From Candidatus Hydrothermarchaeota archaeon (GTDB lineage Archaea > Hydrothermarchaeota > Hydrothermarchaeia > Hydrothermarchaeales > WAQR01): 6,255 nt of DNA. Position 1 is the first letter of the stretch. Every line of letters starts with the position of its first letter. A model generated the notes under the pieces. The model saw only the letters and a list, made by a program, of their open reading frames with translations, was not told the origin of the DNA and ran no database searches. The stretch covers positions 1 to 6,255 of the forward strand of contig WAQR01000025.1 in the NCBI GenBank assembly GCA_015520145.1. The letters run 5' to 3'. This document shows positions 1-5,265 of the stretch, in pieces. The position numbers were made by a program, and so were the translations under genes.

Positions 1-452
1 AAATGTTCTTTTCCTCTCATCTGGGTTCTAAGGGAGTTTATTGACGAAATCCTTTTTAATGCAGTTTCAGGTGTGATATCCAGATAGATTGTAATGTCAG
101 GTTGCAGGGCAAATCGGTTCAGTTCTTTTAACCATTTTATGTCCAGCCCTGACGCGCCCTGATATGCAAAAGATGAATATAAGTACCTCTCTGTGATTAC
201 AATCCTGCTGTTTTCCAGCATCCTTGATATCTCCTTGATATGCTCGGATCTGTCGGCGGCGAATAGAAGTGCTTCTGTTCGCGGGTCAAGTCCTCCTTTT
301 TTCAACCCCTCTCTCAAGACCTTTCCAATAGGTCCTTTTGTCGGTTCTGCTGTGAGAAATGTTTCAAAACCTTTTTCTCTAATCCATCTATTCAGCAACC
401 TGCACTGCGTCCCTTTTCCTGAACCGTCAATACCTTCTACTGCGATAAACAT
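1..452 (-). CDS. tmk: Thymidylate kinase (dTMP kinase), 3' end cut by window edge
   Basis: This cytosolic enzyme phosphorylates dTMP to dTDP with ATP in dTTP synthesis. About 150 codons are visible from the ATG at 452-450; the rest lies beyond the left edge. The N-terminus MFIAVEGIDGSGKGTQ holds the P-loop (residues 7-15, GIDGSGKGT). There is no basic residue in the loop, which resembles the bacterial E. coli-type enzyme more than the yeast/human type. The TAEPTKGPIGK segment (about 38-48) matches the EPT/GPIG dTMP-binding motif of archaeal enzymes. VITERYLYSSFAYQGA is the family's DR(Y/H)-SxxAYQG motif, with Glu in place of the usual Asp. The LID region begins around RISSINSLRTQMRGKEH at the edge. 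The start is chosen because the P-loop begins at residue 7, as usual. It is transcribed divergently from the secretion ATPase gene. Family assignment is secure; completeness cannot be judged. Confidence 0.95.
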   Translation of the reverse strand, partial: MFIAVEGIDGSGKGTQCRLLNRWIREKGFETFLTAEPTKGPIGKVLREGLKKGGLDPRTEALLFAADRSEHIKEISRMLENSRIVITERYLYSSFAYQGASGLDIKWLKELNRFALQPDITIYLDITPETALKRISSINSLRTQMRGKEH

Positions 453-470
453 ATAAATCCTGGTAATCAA

Positions 471-498
471 GTATATTTTCAGGGATTATAAATATTAT
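471..498 (-). promoter_or_regulatory. Candidate promoter of tmk
   Basis: Read on the minus strand there are two A/T-rich TATA-like stretches: GAAAATATAC (480-471), centred about 24 nt upstream of the tmk ATG, and ATATTTATAA (about 497-488), centred about 40 nt upstream. In archaea the TATA box lies about 25 nt before the transcription start. The first would therefore give a leaderless mRNA and the second a leader of about 15 nt. Only a weak AGGA lies ahead of the ATG. Assigned by motif and distance only. Confidence 0.35.
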
Positions 499-508
499 CC
501 TGGAGCAA

Positions 509-526
509 GAGATATACGAGATATAC
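509..526. repeat. Tandem duplication, 2 x 9 bp (GAGATATAC)
   Basis: Two perfect adjacent copies of GAGATATAC (509-517 and 518-526) lie in the divergent tmk/ATPase intergenic region. It is one of several short tandem duplications in this window. A replication-slippage origin is inferred, not shown. Confidence 0.9.
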
Positions 527-530
527 AAAT

Positions 531-562
531 GATATAAAAAATGATAAGTAAAAAATGATAAG
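531..562 (+). repeat. Direct repeat, 2 x 13 bp (AAAAAATGATAAG), overlapping a candidate ATPase promoter
   Basis: AAAAAATGATAAG occurs at 536-548 and 550-562 (period 14, one T between). The left copy overlaps GATATAAAAA (531-540), the best plus-strand TATA-like box before the ATPase gene. From there transcription would begin near 560, giving a leader of about 55 nt. The repeat could be a slippage product or a paired operator next to the TATA box; the sequence alone does not decide. The repeat itself is certain, the regulatory reading weak. Confidence 0.55.
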
Positions 563-594
563 AATCGGTATGGATTGATATGAATTAACTAACG

Positions 595-614
595 GGGCAT
601 GAAGAGGGCATGAA
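595..614 (+). repeat. Direct repeat GGGCATGAA (period 11) just before the ATPase start, creating a mini upstream ORF
   Basis: GGGCATGAA occurs at 595-603 and 606-614. The first copy supplies an ATG at 599, in frame with the ATPase, but the frame stops after four codons (ATG AAG AGG GCA TGA, 599-613). The second copy supplies an out-of-frame ATG at 610. The AGAGGG run (603-608) is the only purine-rich, Shine-Dalgarno-like stretch ahead of the ATPase ATG at 617. The upstream stop rules out a longer ATPase N-terminus. Confidence 0.6.
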
Positions 615-616
615 AG

Positions 617-2197
617 ATGCATTTGAGACGTATTGCAAGGGGGATAAAAAAAGATAAACCCGACATAAAGATATCACCACCTCCAAAAAAAGAAGACGAT
701 TCGGTTGTCGGTCTTAATATCGTCTATCCTATTGTAAAACCCTATTCTTTTGTCAATATCAGATATGACGATGTAGAAGGTAATCTCCGATACATTGTAA
801 AAGAACCCGAACTTTCAGAGGCTGATAGAAAATCTCTTGACAAGATAGAGAACATAATCCTGGAGGTTTTGGACGTAGATTTTTTTGGTTCAAAAAATAC
901 CGATACCCTGAAGGCGTACATGACGCACAAGATAGAGGATATCATGAAGAAATACGATATTAATATCTCTCCACAGGTGATGGGAAATGTAATGTACTAT
1001 CTTTTAAGGGACTTTATCGGATTTGGAAAAATAGACCCTATAATCAATGACCCACATATCGAAGATATATCCTGTGACGGAGTCAATATCCCTATCTATA
1101 TTGTCCACCGTTCGTATGGGTCTATGAAGACGAATGTAGTTTATGAAAATCCAGAGGAGCTGAATTCATTTGTCATCAAACTGGCACAGTGGAGCGGCAG
1201 GCACATATCTGTTGCAGAACCGCTTTTGGACGGTGCACTCCCTGACGGTTCGAGGGTCCAGGCTACTTATGGATCGGATGTGACCATGAAAGGCTCAACG
1301 TTTTCGATAAGGAAATTCAAGGAGGTCCCTTTAACCCCTCTGGACGTGATCGAGAATGGTACGGTCTCTTCTGAGATGATGGCATATTTCTGGCTTGCTG
1401 TTGAAAATAGGGCGTCTGTTCTGGTATCTGGAGGTACGGCAACAGGTAAAACAACGCTGTTAAATATACTCTCCATGTTCATAAGACCTGAGTCAAAAAT
1501 CGTGTCAATTGAAGACACTTCCGAGCTGAATCTCCCACACGAACACTGGATACCGTCTGTCGCAAGGCCAGGATATGGTCCGCCTGATTCAACAGGGAAG
1601 AGATACGGTGAGATAAGCATGTTCGACCTCCTGGTATCATCTCTAAGGCAGAGACCGGATTATATTGTTGTCGGCGAGGTCAGGGGTGAGGAGGCATATG
1701 TACTCTTTCAGGGTATGGCAACCGGGCACGCAGGGCTTTCAACCATACATTCTGATAGTATCGAATCACTCATCCAGAGGCTTCAGACCCCTCCAATTAA
1801 CCTCTCCCCTGCGCTTCTTGAGTCGCTTGATATTATCATATTCCTGACACATGCAAGGATCAATGAAAAGCCGGCAAGAAGGATTGTCAATGTGACGGAG
1901 ATAACAGGGATGGGTCCTGATGGGAATATAGAGACAACTGACGTTTTCAGGTGGCGGGCAGGGGTGGATGATTTTGAATTCACCGGGAGAAGCCAGGTAC
2001 TAAGCGATATTATCACGACAAGGGGTGAGGCGTCTGTGTGGCTTTCGGAGACAGATATCTGGACAGAGGTAAAGAAGAGAAAGGACGTCCTGGACTGGAT
2101 GATGAAGAGCGGGATTAGCGGGTTTGAGGAGGTTAGCAGGGTAATCGTGGAATTCTATACCGCTCACGAGAGGCTGCTTAAAAAGGTCTACGGATGA
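617..2197 (+). CDS. Archaeal type II/IV secretion-system ATPase (GspE/VirB11/FlaI-like)
   Basis: This is a 526-residue hexameric-type ATPase of the kind that powers archaeal type IV pilus or type II-like secretion machines at the inner face of the membrane. The N-terminus is basic (about 1-27). It is followed by the archaeal N-terminal domain, with IVKEPELSE (60-68), GFGKIDPII then HIEDISCDG (about 135-155), and the arginine-rich region EPLLDGALPDGSRVQ (201-215). The motor core has Walker A GGTATGKTT (272-280), the Asp box VSIEDTSEL (296-304, Glu299), Walker B PDYIVVGEVRGEEA (347-360, Glu354) and the His box MATGHAGLSTIHSDS (367-381, His371 and His378). All motor motifs are intact, and the end (FYTAHERLLKKVYG) sits where this family usually stops. 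The next in-frame ATG is about 100 codons on, so 617 is the start. No GspF/TadC/FlaJ-like platform gene or pilin is adjacent on the visible side. Whether it serves pili, adhesins or secretion is unknown. Confidence 0.93.
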   Translation: MHLRRIARGIKKDKPDIKISPPPKKEDDSVVGLNIVYPIVKPYSFVNIRYDDVEGNLRYIVKEPELSEADRKSLDKIENIILEVLDVDFFGSKNTDTLKAYMTHKIEDIMKKYDINISPQVMGNVMYYLLRDFIGFGKIDPIINDPHIEDISCDGVNIPIYIVHRSYGSMKTNVVYENPEELNSFVIKLAQWSGRHISVAEPLLDGALPDGSRVQATYGSDVTMKGSTFSIRKFKEVPLTPLDVIENGTVSSEMMAYFWLAVENRASVLVSGGTATGKTTLLNILSMFIRPESKIVSIEDTSELNLPHEHWIPSVARPGYGPPDSTGKRYGEISMFDLLVSSLRQRPDYIVVGEVRGEEAYVLFQGMATGHAGLSTIHSDSIESLIQRLQTPPINLSPALLESLDIIIFLTHARINEKPARRIVNVTEITGMGPDGNIETTDVFRWRAGVDDFEFTGRSQVLSDIITTRGEASVWLSETDIWTEVKKRKDVLDWMMKSGISGFEEVSRVIVEFYTAHERLLKKVYG

Positions 2198-2362
2198 GAT
2201 AATAAGTACTTTTTCAACGAGGCGAACTGGGGCGAGGATGCGGTATCCCAGCGTAAGGCAGATATGTTCTTTGAAGAGGCCAGGATGTACCTGGAGGAAG
2301 ATGCTGCTGAGGCGATAGGTGAGGAGTTGAGGAGTTCCGCACAAAACCGGAGAAAGTATTAA
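2198..2362 (+). pseudogene. 54-codon coding-like frame in phase after the ATPase TGA (readthrough tail or gene remnant)
   Basis: Directly after the ATPase TGA (2195-2197) the same frame stays open for 54 codons to TAA at 2360. It reads like protein: NEANWGEDAVSQRKADMFF, then an acidic helix-forming stretch EEARMYLEEDAAEAIGEEL and a basic end QNRRKY. Codon choice (GAG, AGG, GCG, GTA) resembles the genes, and the other plus-strand frame I translated looks less protein-like. There is no ATG, GTG or TTG in the first 22 codons; the first possible start is ATG 2264, leaving 32 residues. It could be the 3' end of a gene whose 5' part was lost, a lost ATPase extension, or a small protein starting at 2264. 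I do not recognise the family. An 8-bp tandem duplication (TGAGGAGT, 2320-2335) lies inside it. Confidence 0.4.
2320..2335. repeat. Tandem duplication, 2 x 8 bp (TGAGGAGT)
   Basis: Two perfect adjacent copies (2320-2327, 2328-2335) lie within the coding-like tail behind the ATPase gene. Eight bases is not a multiple of three. If it was acquired after the frame arose, the last residues (LRSSAQNRRKY) would be out of their original phase. Confidence 0.85.
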
Positions 2363-2382
2363 CGTAAAATGAGCTGTATTAC

Positions 2383-2394
2383 GGTTTAAATATC
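2383..2394 (+). promoter_or_regulatory. TATA-like box (GGTTTAAATATC) with no intact gene behind it
   Basis: TTTAAATATC here closely resembles the TTTAAATATC box before the aspartate kinase gene. About 35 nt downstream are a purine-rich stretch (CAGAGGATGAAAGG, 2415-2428) and an ATG at 2429, which opens only 18 codons (MGVKSVRAAMVILKLSTM) before TGA. The arrangement could be the leftover promoter and start of a decayed gene, possibly the one whose Ig-like relic follows. Motif-based only. Confidence 0.3.
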
Positions 2395-2448
2395 AGAGGA
2401 TTAAACAGGTCTGCCAGAGGATGAAAGGATGGGAGTAAAAAGTGTTAG

Positions 2449-2566
2449 AGCTGCTATGGTGATTTTGAAGCTCAGCACAATGTGACAGTCTGTGACAGTC
2501 TATGCGAAAGATAATTCTAATAACCCTGGCTCGGCTGCGAGATGGTTCAGTATTGCAGGACAGTAA
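2449..2566 (+). pseudogene. Relic of an Ig-like surface-protein domain, frameshifted by a 10-bp duplication
   Basis: From 2449 a frame reads SCYGDFEAQHNVTV up to 2490. A second copy of the ten bases TGTGACAGTC then shifts the frame. Skipping that copy gives HNVTVYAKDNSNNPGSA followed by ARWFSIAGQ and TAA at 2564. The pattern NVTVYAxDxxxNxGSA...xF(S/T)I is typical of the last strands of Ig-like/cadherin-like repeats common in archaeal S-layer and other secreted proteins. In the actual sequence the first frame stops within eight codons of the duplication (TAA at 2512). The fragment is bounded upstream by TAG (2446-2448), so only about one half-domain survives. It is read as the decayed 3' end of a cell-surface protein gene. 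The similarity is from pattern recognition, not a search, and chance resemblance remains possible for a segment this short. Confidence 0.45.
2481..2500. repeat. Tandem duplication, 2 x 10 bp (TGTGACAGTC)
   Basis: Two perfect adjacent copies (2481-2490, 2491-2500). The length (10, not divisible by three) shifts the frame exactly in the middle of the Ig-like NVTVYAKD motif. It is the simplest candidate for the lesion that separates the two parts of that relic. Confidence 0.95.
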
Positions 2567-2757
2567 TCCAAATAAGATTTTCCATGTTACACCATCCCCC
2601 ACTTGTGAAATGATCTCTCGTATATCCAGACCATCTAGATGAATTCTTTAAAAGACGAATCATTATAGGATCTGATAATTGCCCTCCCCATTCTCTGCCT
2701 CGCTACGATAAGACCGTGTCAGTGTTATGAGAAGAGAGATTTAAAAGAGACAAAAAG
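2567..2757. other. Leader region of hemC; no gene recognised
   Basis: I see no convincing coding frame, RNA gene or stable long hairpin here. The nine bases TTTAAAAGA occur twice (2647-2655 and 2740-2748) and are TATA-like. The second is only about 14 nt before the hemC ATG, too close for a normal archaeal promoter unless the start codon is further in. The first would give a leader of about 80 nt. No clear Shine-Dalgarno sequence precedes hemC. A short frame at 2502-2642 (about 46 codons from ATG 2502) overlaps the Ig-like relic in another phase and looks like chance. Confidence 0.4.
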
Positions 2758-3672
2758 ATGAAATTCATAATCGGTACCAGAGGAAGCAAGCTCGCACTTA
2801 AACAGGTGGACATCATCTCAAAGCTGTTAAAAGAAAAGACCCCTGATATTGAATTCGAAACGAGGATAATCCGGACAACAGGCGACAGGATACGGGATGC
2901 CCCGCTCTCCAAGATAGGTGGAAAAGGACTATTTGTAAAGGAGATAGATGAGGCAGTCAGGAGGGGTGACGTGGATTTTGCAGTACACAGCATGAAAGAC
3001 GTGCCAACAGACATCCTGGACGAACTCGACATAATAAGTGTCCCAAAAAGAGAAGACGTAAACGATGCATTGATCTCTAAAGGGTTGACCCTCGACGAAC
3101 TCCCAAAAAATTCTGTGGTCGGCACAAGCAGTCTCAGACGGCGTGCAGAGATTCTAAACTACCGCGGCGACATTGAGATAAAAGACCTGCGCGGCAACGT
3201 GGATACCAGGATAAGAAAGGTCATGGAAGGAGACTACGACGCGATCATAATGGCCAAAGCAGGTCTTAAAAGGCTTGGATTTGAAAAACATATAACCCAG
3301 GTACTTGAAAAAGATGTTTTCGTCCCATCAATCGGTCAGGGTGCGATAGCCGTGGTCTCAAGAAAGGCATTCGAACAAAACGAAATCTTAAGCAGAATAA
3401 ATGACGAAGAGAGCATGCAAAAGGTCACAGCCGAGAGGGCGCTATTGAAATATCTCGGCGGCGGATGCCAGGTACCACTAGGTGCAGTGACTGATATAGA
3501 AAAAAAAGAACTGGTCTTAAGGGCGGTAATAATCTCACCTGACGGCAGAAAGAGGATCGAGGTAGTAAAAAAAGGAGATGCAAGAAGGCCTGAGAAGATC
3601 GGTATCGATGCTGCCAGAACACTGCTGAAGGCCGGAGGAGAGGTAATACTCGAAGAGGTTTATGGCAGATGA
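2758..3672 (+). CDS. hemC: Hydroxymethylbilane synthase (porphobilinogen deaminase)
   Basis: This cytosolic enzyme joins four porphobilinogen units into hydroxymethylbilane, precursor of uroporphyrinogen III and so of siroheme, heme, cobalamin and, in methane-metabolising archaea, F430. At 304 residues it is near the usual 300-315. Visible landmarks: IGTRGSKLALKQ at the N-terminus (Arg8), GGKGLFVKEID (54-64), HSMKDVPT (77-84, catalytic Asp81), SSLRRRAEI (124-132) and LRGNVDTRIRK (144-154) with the substrate-binding arginines, GQGA (193-196), and LGGGCQVPLGA (233-243), where Cys237 anchors the dipyrromethane cofactor. The ATG at 2758 places the GTRGS motif at residues 6-10, as expected. No other hem genes are adjacent, so it sits apart from any tetrapyrrole cluster. 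A 41-codon open frame continues after its TGA into the aspartate kinase start (see findings). Confidence 0.98.
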   Translation: MKFIIGTRGSKLALKQVDIISKLLKEKTPDIEFETRIIRTTGDRIRDAPLSKIGGKGLFVKEIDEAVRRGDVDFAVHSMKDVPTDILDELDIISVPKREDVNDALISKGLTLDELPKNSVVGTSSLRRRAEILNYRGDIEIKDLRGNVDTRIRKVMEGDYDAIIMAKAGLKRLGFEKHITQVLEKDVFVPSIGQGAIAVVSRKAFEQNEILSRINDEESMQKVTAERALLKYLGGGCQVPLGAVTDIEKKELVLRAVIISPDGRKRIEVVKKGDARRPEKIGIDAARTLLKAGGEVILEEVYGR

Positions 3673-3733
3673 TCCATGCCCCCTCCCATGGCACGGGAAA
3701 ATTATAAAAACCCAAGCGAAGACAATGGATTTA

Positions 3734-3745
3734 CTTTTAAATATC
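3734..3745 (+). promoter_or_regulatory. Candidate TATA box of the aspartate kinase gene
   Basis: CTTTTAAATATC lies centred about 58 nt before the ATG at 3798. Transcription would start near 3765, leaving a leader of about 30 nt that contains the Shine-Dalgarno sequence. It nearly repeats the orphan box at 2383-2394. A second A/T-rich stretch, ATTATAAAAA (3701-3710), is a less likely alternative. Either implies the gene can be transcribed separately from hemC despite only 125 bp between them. Confidence 0.45.
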
Positions 3746-3785
3746 TGCAAACCATCTCAAACTTAAAACCAGAAAGCGAATCAAT

Positions 3786-3791
3786 AAGGAG
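3786..3791 (+). promoter_or_regulatory. Shine-Dalgarno site of the aspartate kinase gene
   Basis: AAGGAG is followed after six bases by ATG 3798. It is the clearest ribosome-binding site in the window. It supports 3798 over the in-frame ATGs at 3807 and 3828, even though the conserved kinase motif MKFGGTS begins at the last of these. Confidence 0.7.
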
Positions 3792-3797
3792 ATACCA

Positions 3798-5204
3798 ATG
3801 ACGCCAATGGCACTCAGCTCAGTCGTCATGAAGTTTGGAGGAACATCCGTCCAGAACAGCGAAATGATAAGAGAGGTAGTTGGTATCATCAAAAAATACA
3901 GGGCAAAACAACAGACAATTGTAGTCGTATCTGCAATGAGCAAGGTCACAGACGGACTCGTAAACACGGCACACGATGTTGTTGCAGGTACTGCAAAAGA
4001 GGCTGAAATAAGAGACTTTGTAAACGAACTCAAGGAGAGGCACAGGATAACAGTCGAAGAGGTCATCCTGAAAAAATACCGCGCCCCTGTATTGATCGAA
4101 ATTGAACGGCTGTTAGGCGAGCTTGAAAAGGTGCTGACAGGTATCTCCTATGTAGGAGAACTGACCCCCCGCTCACTCGACTTTGTGATGTCTTTTGGAG
4201 AGCGGCTTTCTGCACCGATAGTCAGCGGGGCGATTAACAGTGCAGGTATAAAATCCAGATGGTTCAGCGGATTCGAGGCAGGTATTGTCACCGACTCAAA
4301 CTTCGGCAAGGCTGCTCCAATCCCTGACCTCACAGAAGAGAAAATCAAAAAGGTCCTTGGACCTGCCAGGGACATGATACCTGTTGTCACAGGATTTGTA
4401 GCAGGCGACATGAAAGGAAGGATAACCACACTTGGTAGGGGCGGGTCGGATTATTCTGCTGCGATAATAGGCTCTGTCCTGGATGTTGACGAGATATGGA
4501 TATGGACAGATGTTGACGGCATTCTGACGACAGACCCCAGGATAGTCAAAAATGCATCGATAATAAAGGTCATTTCATATGCAGAGGCAATGGAACTTGC
4601 ATATTTCGGCGCAAAGGTCCTCCATCCAAAGACGATAGAACCTGCGATGGAAAAGGGCATCCCTGTGAGGGTACTTAACACATTTAAACCAGAAAAAGAA
4701 GGTACGATGATAGTCAAAAAACAGAACGAAATAAGCGACGTGGTCAAGGCTATCAGTGTCACGAAAAACGTGGTACTGCTGACCATCTCAGGTGCAGGGA
4801 TGATTGGAGTCCCGGGGGTAGCTGCAAGGGTATTTGGTGCGCTGGCAAGGAAAAATGTGAACATCCTGATGATTTCCCAGGGGTCGTCTGAAGTGAATAT
4901 CTCTATTGTAATTGAAAAAGGCGACTTGAAAAAGGCGGTACAGACGATAAAACAGGAATTTGAAGGAATGAATATCATAAAAGATGTCCACTATGTTAAG
5001 AATATTGCAGTAGTTGCGGTGATAGGTGCAGGTATGCAGGGTACCAAAGGGGTCGCAGCGAGGGTATTCACATCTGTGGCAGAGGCAGGGGTAAATGTCC
5101 TCATGATTGCACAGGGATCTTCCGAGGTAAATATCTCGTTTATAATACATGAAAGAGACGTAAAAAAAGCAGTCAATGCACTCCACAACGAATTTGTAGA
5201 ATAG
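3798..5204 (+). CDS. lysC: Aspartate kinase with tandem ACT domains
   Basis: It phosphorylates aspartate to aspartyl-4-phosphate, the first step towards threonine, methionine, isoleucine and lysine. The 468 residues compare with about 470 in monofunctional archaeal enzymes. The kinase domain carries VMKFGGTSV (10-18), VVSAMSKVTDGL (43-54), SFGERLSAP (132-140), TLGRGGSDYSA (211-221) and WTDVDGILTTDPR (236-248), all intact. Two regulatory ACT domains follow: about 325-395 (SGAGMIGVPGVAARVF then QGSSEVNIS) and about 402-466 (IGAGMQGTKGVAARVF then QGSSEVNIS). They align with a 78-residue offset and are strikingly alike. Tandem ACT domains imply feedback control; threonine is a reasonable guess from the ThrA-like GAGM and QGSSE motifs, but lysine cannot be excluded. 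No homoserine dehydrogenase is fused, and no asd or dap gene is adjacent. The coding sequence ends in the first of three in-frame TAG codons made by a 9-bp tandem repeat. Confidence 0.97.
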   Translation: MTPMALSSVVMKFGGTSVQNSEMIREVVGIIKKYRAKQQTIVVVSAMSKVTDGLVNTAHDVVAGTAKEAEIRDFVNELKERHRITVEEVILKKYRAPVLIEIERLLGELEKVLTGISYVGELTPRSLDFVMSFGERLSAPIVSGAINSAGIKSRWFSGFEAGIVTDSNFGKAAPIPDLTEEKIKKVLGPARDMIPVVTGFVAGDMKGRITTLGRGGSDYSAAIIGSVLDVDEIWIWTDVDGILTTDPRIVKNASIIKVISYAEAMELAYFGAKVLHPKTIEPAMEKGIPVRVLNTFKPEKEGTMIVKKQNEISDVVKAISVTKNVVLLTISGAGMIGVPGVAARVFGALARKNVNILMISQGSSEVNISIVIEKGDLKKAVQTIKQEFEGMNIIKDVHYVKNIAVVAVIGAGMQGTKGVAARVFTSVAEAGVNVLMIAQGSSEVNISFIIHERDVKKAVNALHNEFVE

Positions 5205-5222
5205 GTAGGATAGGTAGAATAG
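5196..5222 (+). repeat. Tandem repeat, 3 x 9 bp (GTAGRATAG), giving three in-frame TAG codons at the lysC end
   Basis: The units are GTAGAATAG (5196-5204), GTAGGATAG (5205-5213) and GTAGAATAG (5214-5222). The first contains the last two sense codons and the stop of the aspartate kinase gene. As nine is a multiple of three, each copy adds another TAG in the same frame (5202, 5211, 5220). Confidence 0.95.
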
Positions 5223-5233
5223 GTGATACTCAC

Positions 5234-5265
5234 AATCTTTTATAAGATTTTATAAGACTGTCTTA
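5234..5265. terminator. Inverted repeats at the convergent lysC / Fe-S gene junction
   Basis: AATCTT (5234-5239) and AAGATT (5244-5249) pair around the loop TTAT, followed on the plus strand by TTATAAGACT. A second palindrome, TAAGAC-T-GTCTTA (5253-5265), lies just beyond. The convergent genes are only 35 bp apart, so a shared bidirectional terminator is plausible. The stem is short and A/T-rich, and archaeal termination depends mainly on T-runs, of which there are only short ones here. Confidence 0.3.
5238..5257. repeat. Tandem duplication, 2 x 10 bp (TTTTATAAGA), covering the stop of the Fe-S protein gene
   Basis: Two perfect adjacent copies (5238-5247, 5248-5257) span the last codons and the TAA (5242-5240) of the minus-strand Fe-S gene. 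With one copy removed, the protein would end ...QSYKRL at a TGA instead of ...QSYKIL at the TAA. The duplication has therefore slightly rewritten the C-terminus. Confidence 0.9.

Noticed and set aside
221..241. TCCTTGATAT repeat inside tmk as a frame-disrupting lesion
   Set aside because: The reading frame is intact and spacing to the ERY...AYQG motif looks normal for the family, so it is not damage.
193..456. Plus-strand 87-codon open frame
   Set aside because: It is the antisense of tmk; the minus strand gives an unmistakable thymidylate kinase.
2393..2602. Minus-strand 69-codon frame in the gap behind the ATPase
   Set aside because: The translation is Ser/Cys/His-rich without recognisable motifs. 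It lies opposite the Ig-like relic and lacks a clear ribosome site.
2502..2642. Plus-strand 46-codon frame from ATG 2502
   Set aside because: It overlaps the better-supported Ig-like phase, has no ribosome-binding site and no recognisable pattern.
617..3672. UGA recoding as tryptophan or selenocysteine, because frames stay open after the ATPase and hemC TGA stops
   Set aside because: Both proteins end where their families normally end, Trp is encoded by TGG inside the ATPase, and open stretches of this length are not rare. Remnant or chance is simpler, though the ATPase tail remains a finding.
3674..3691. Possible hemC terminator hairpin CCATG...CATGG
   Set aside because: The stem is only five base pairs, has no T-run behind it, and lies within a C-rich stretch.
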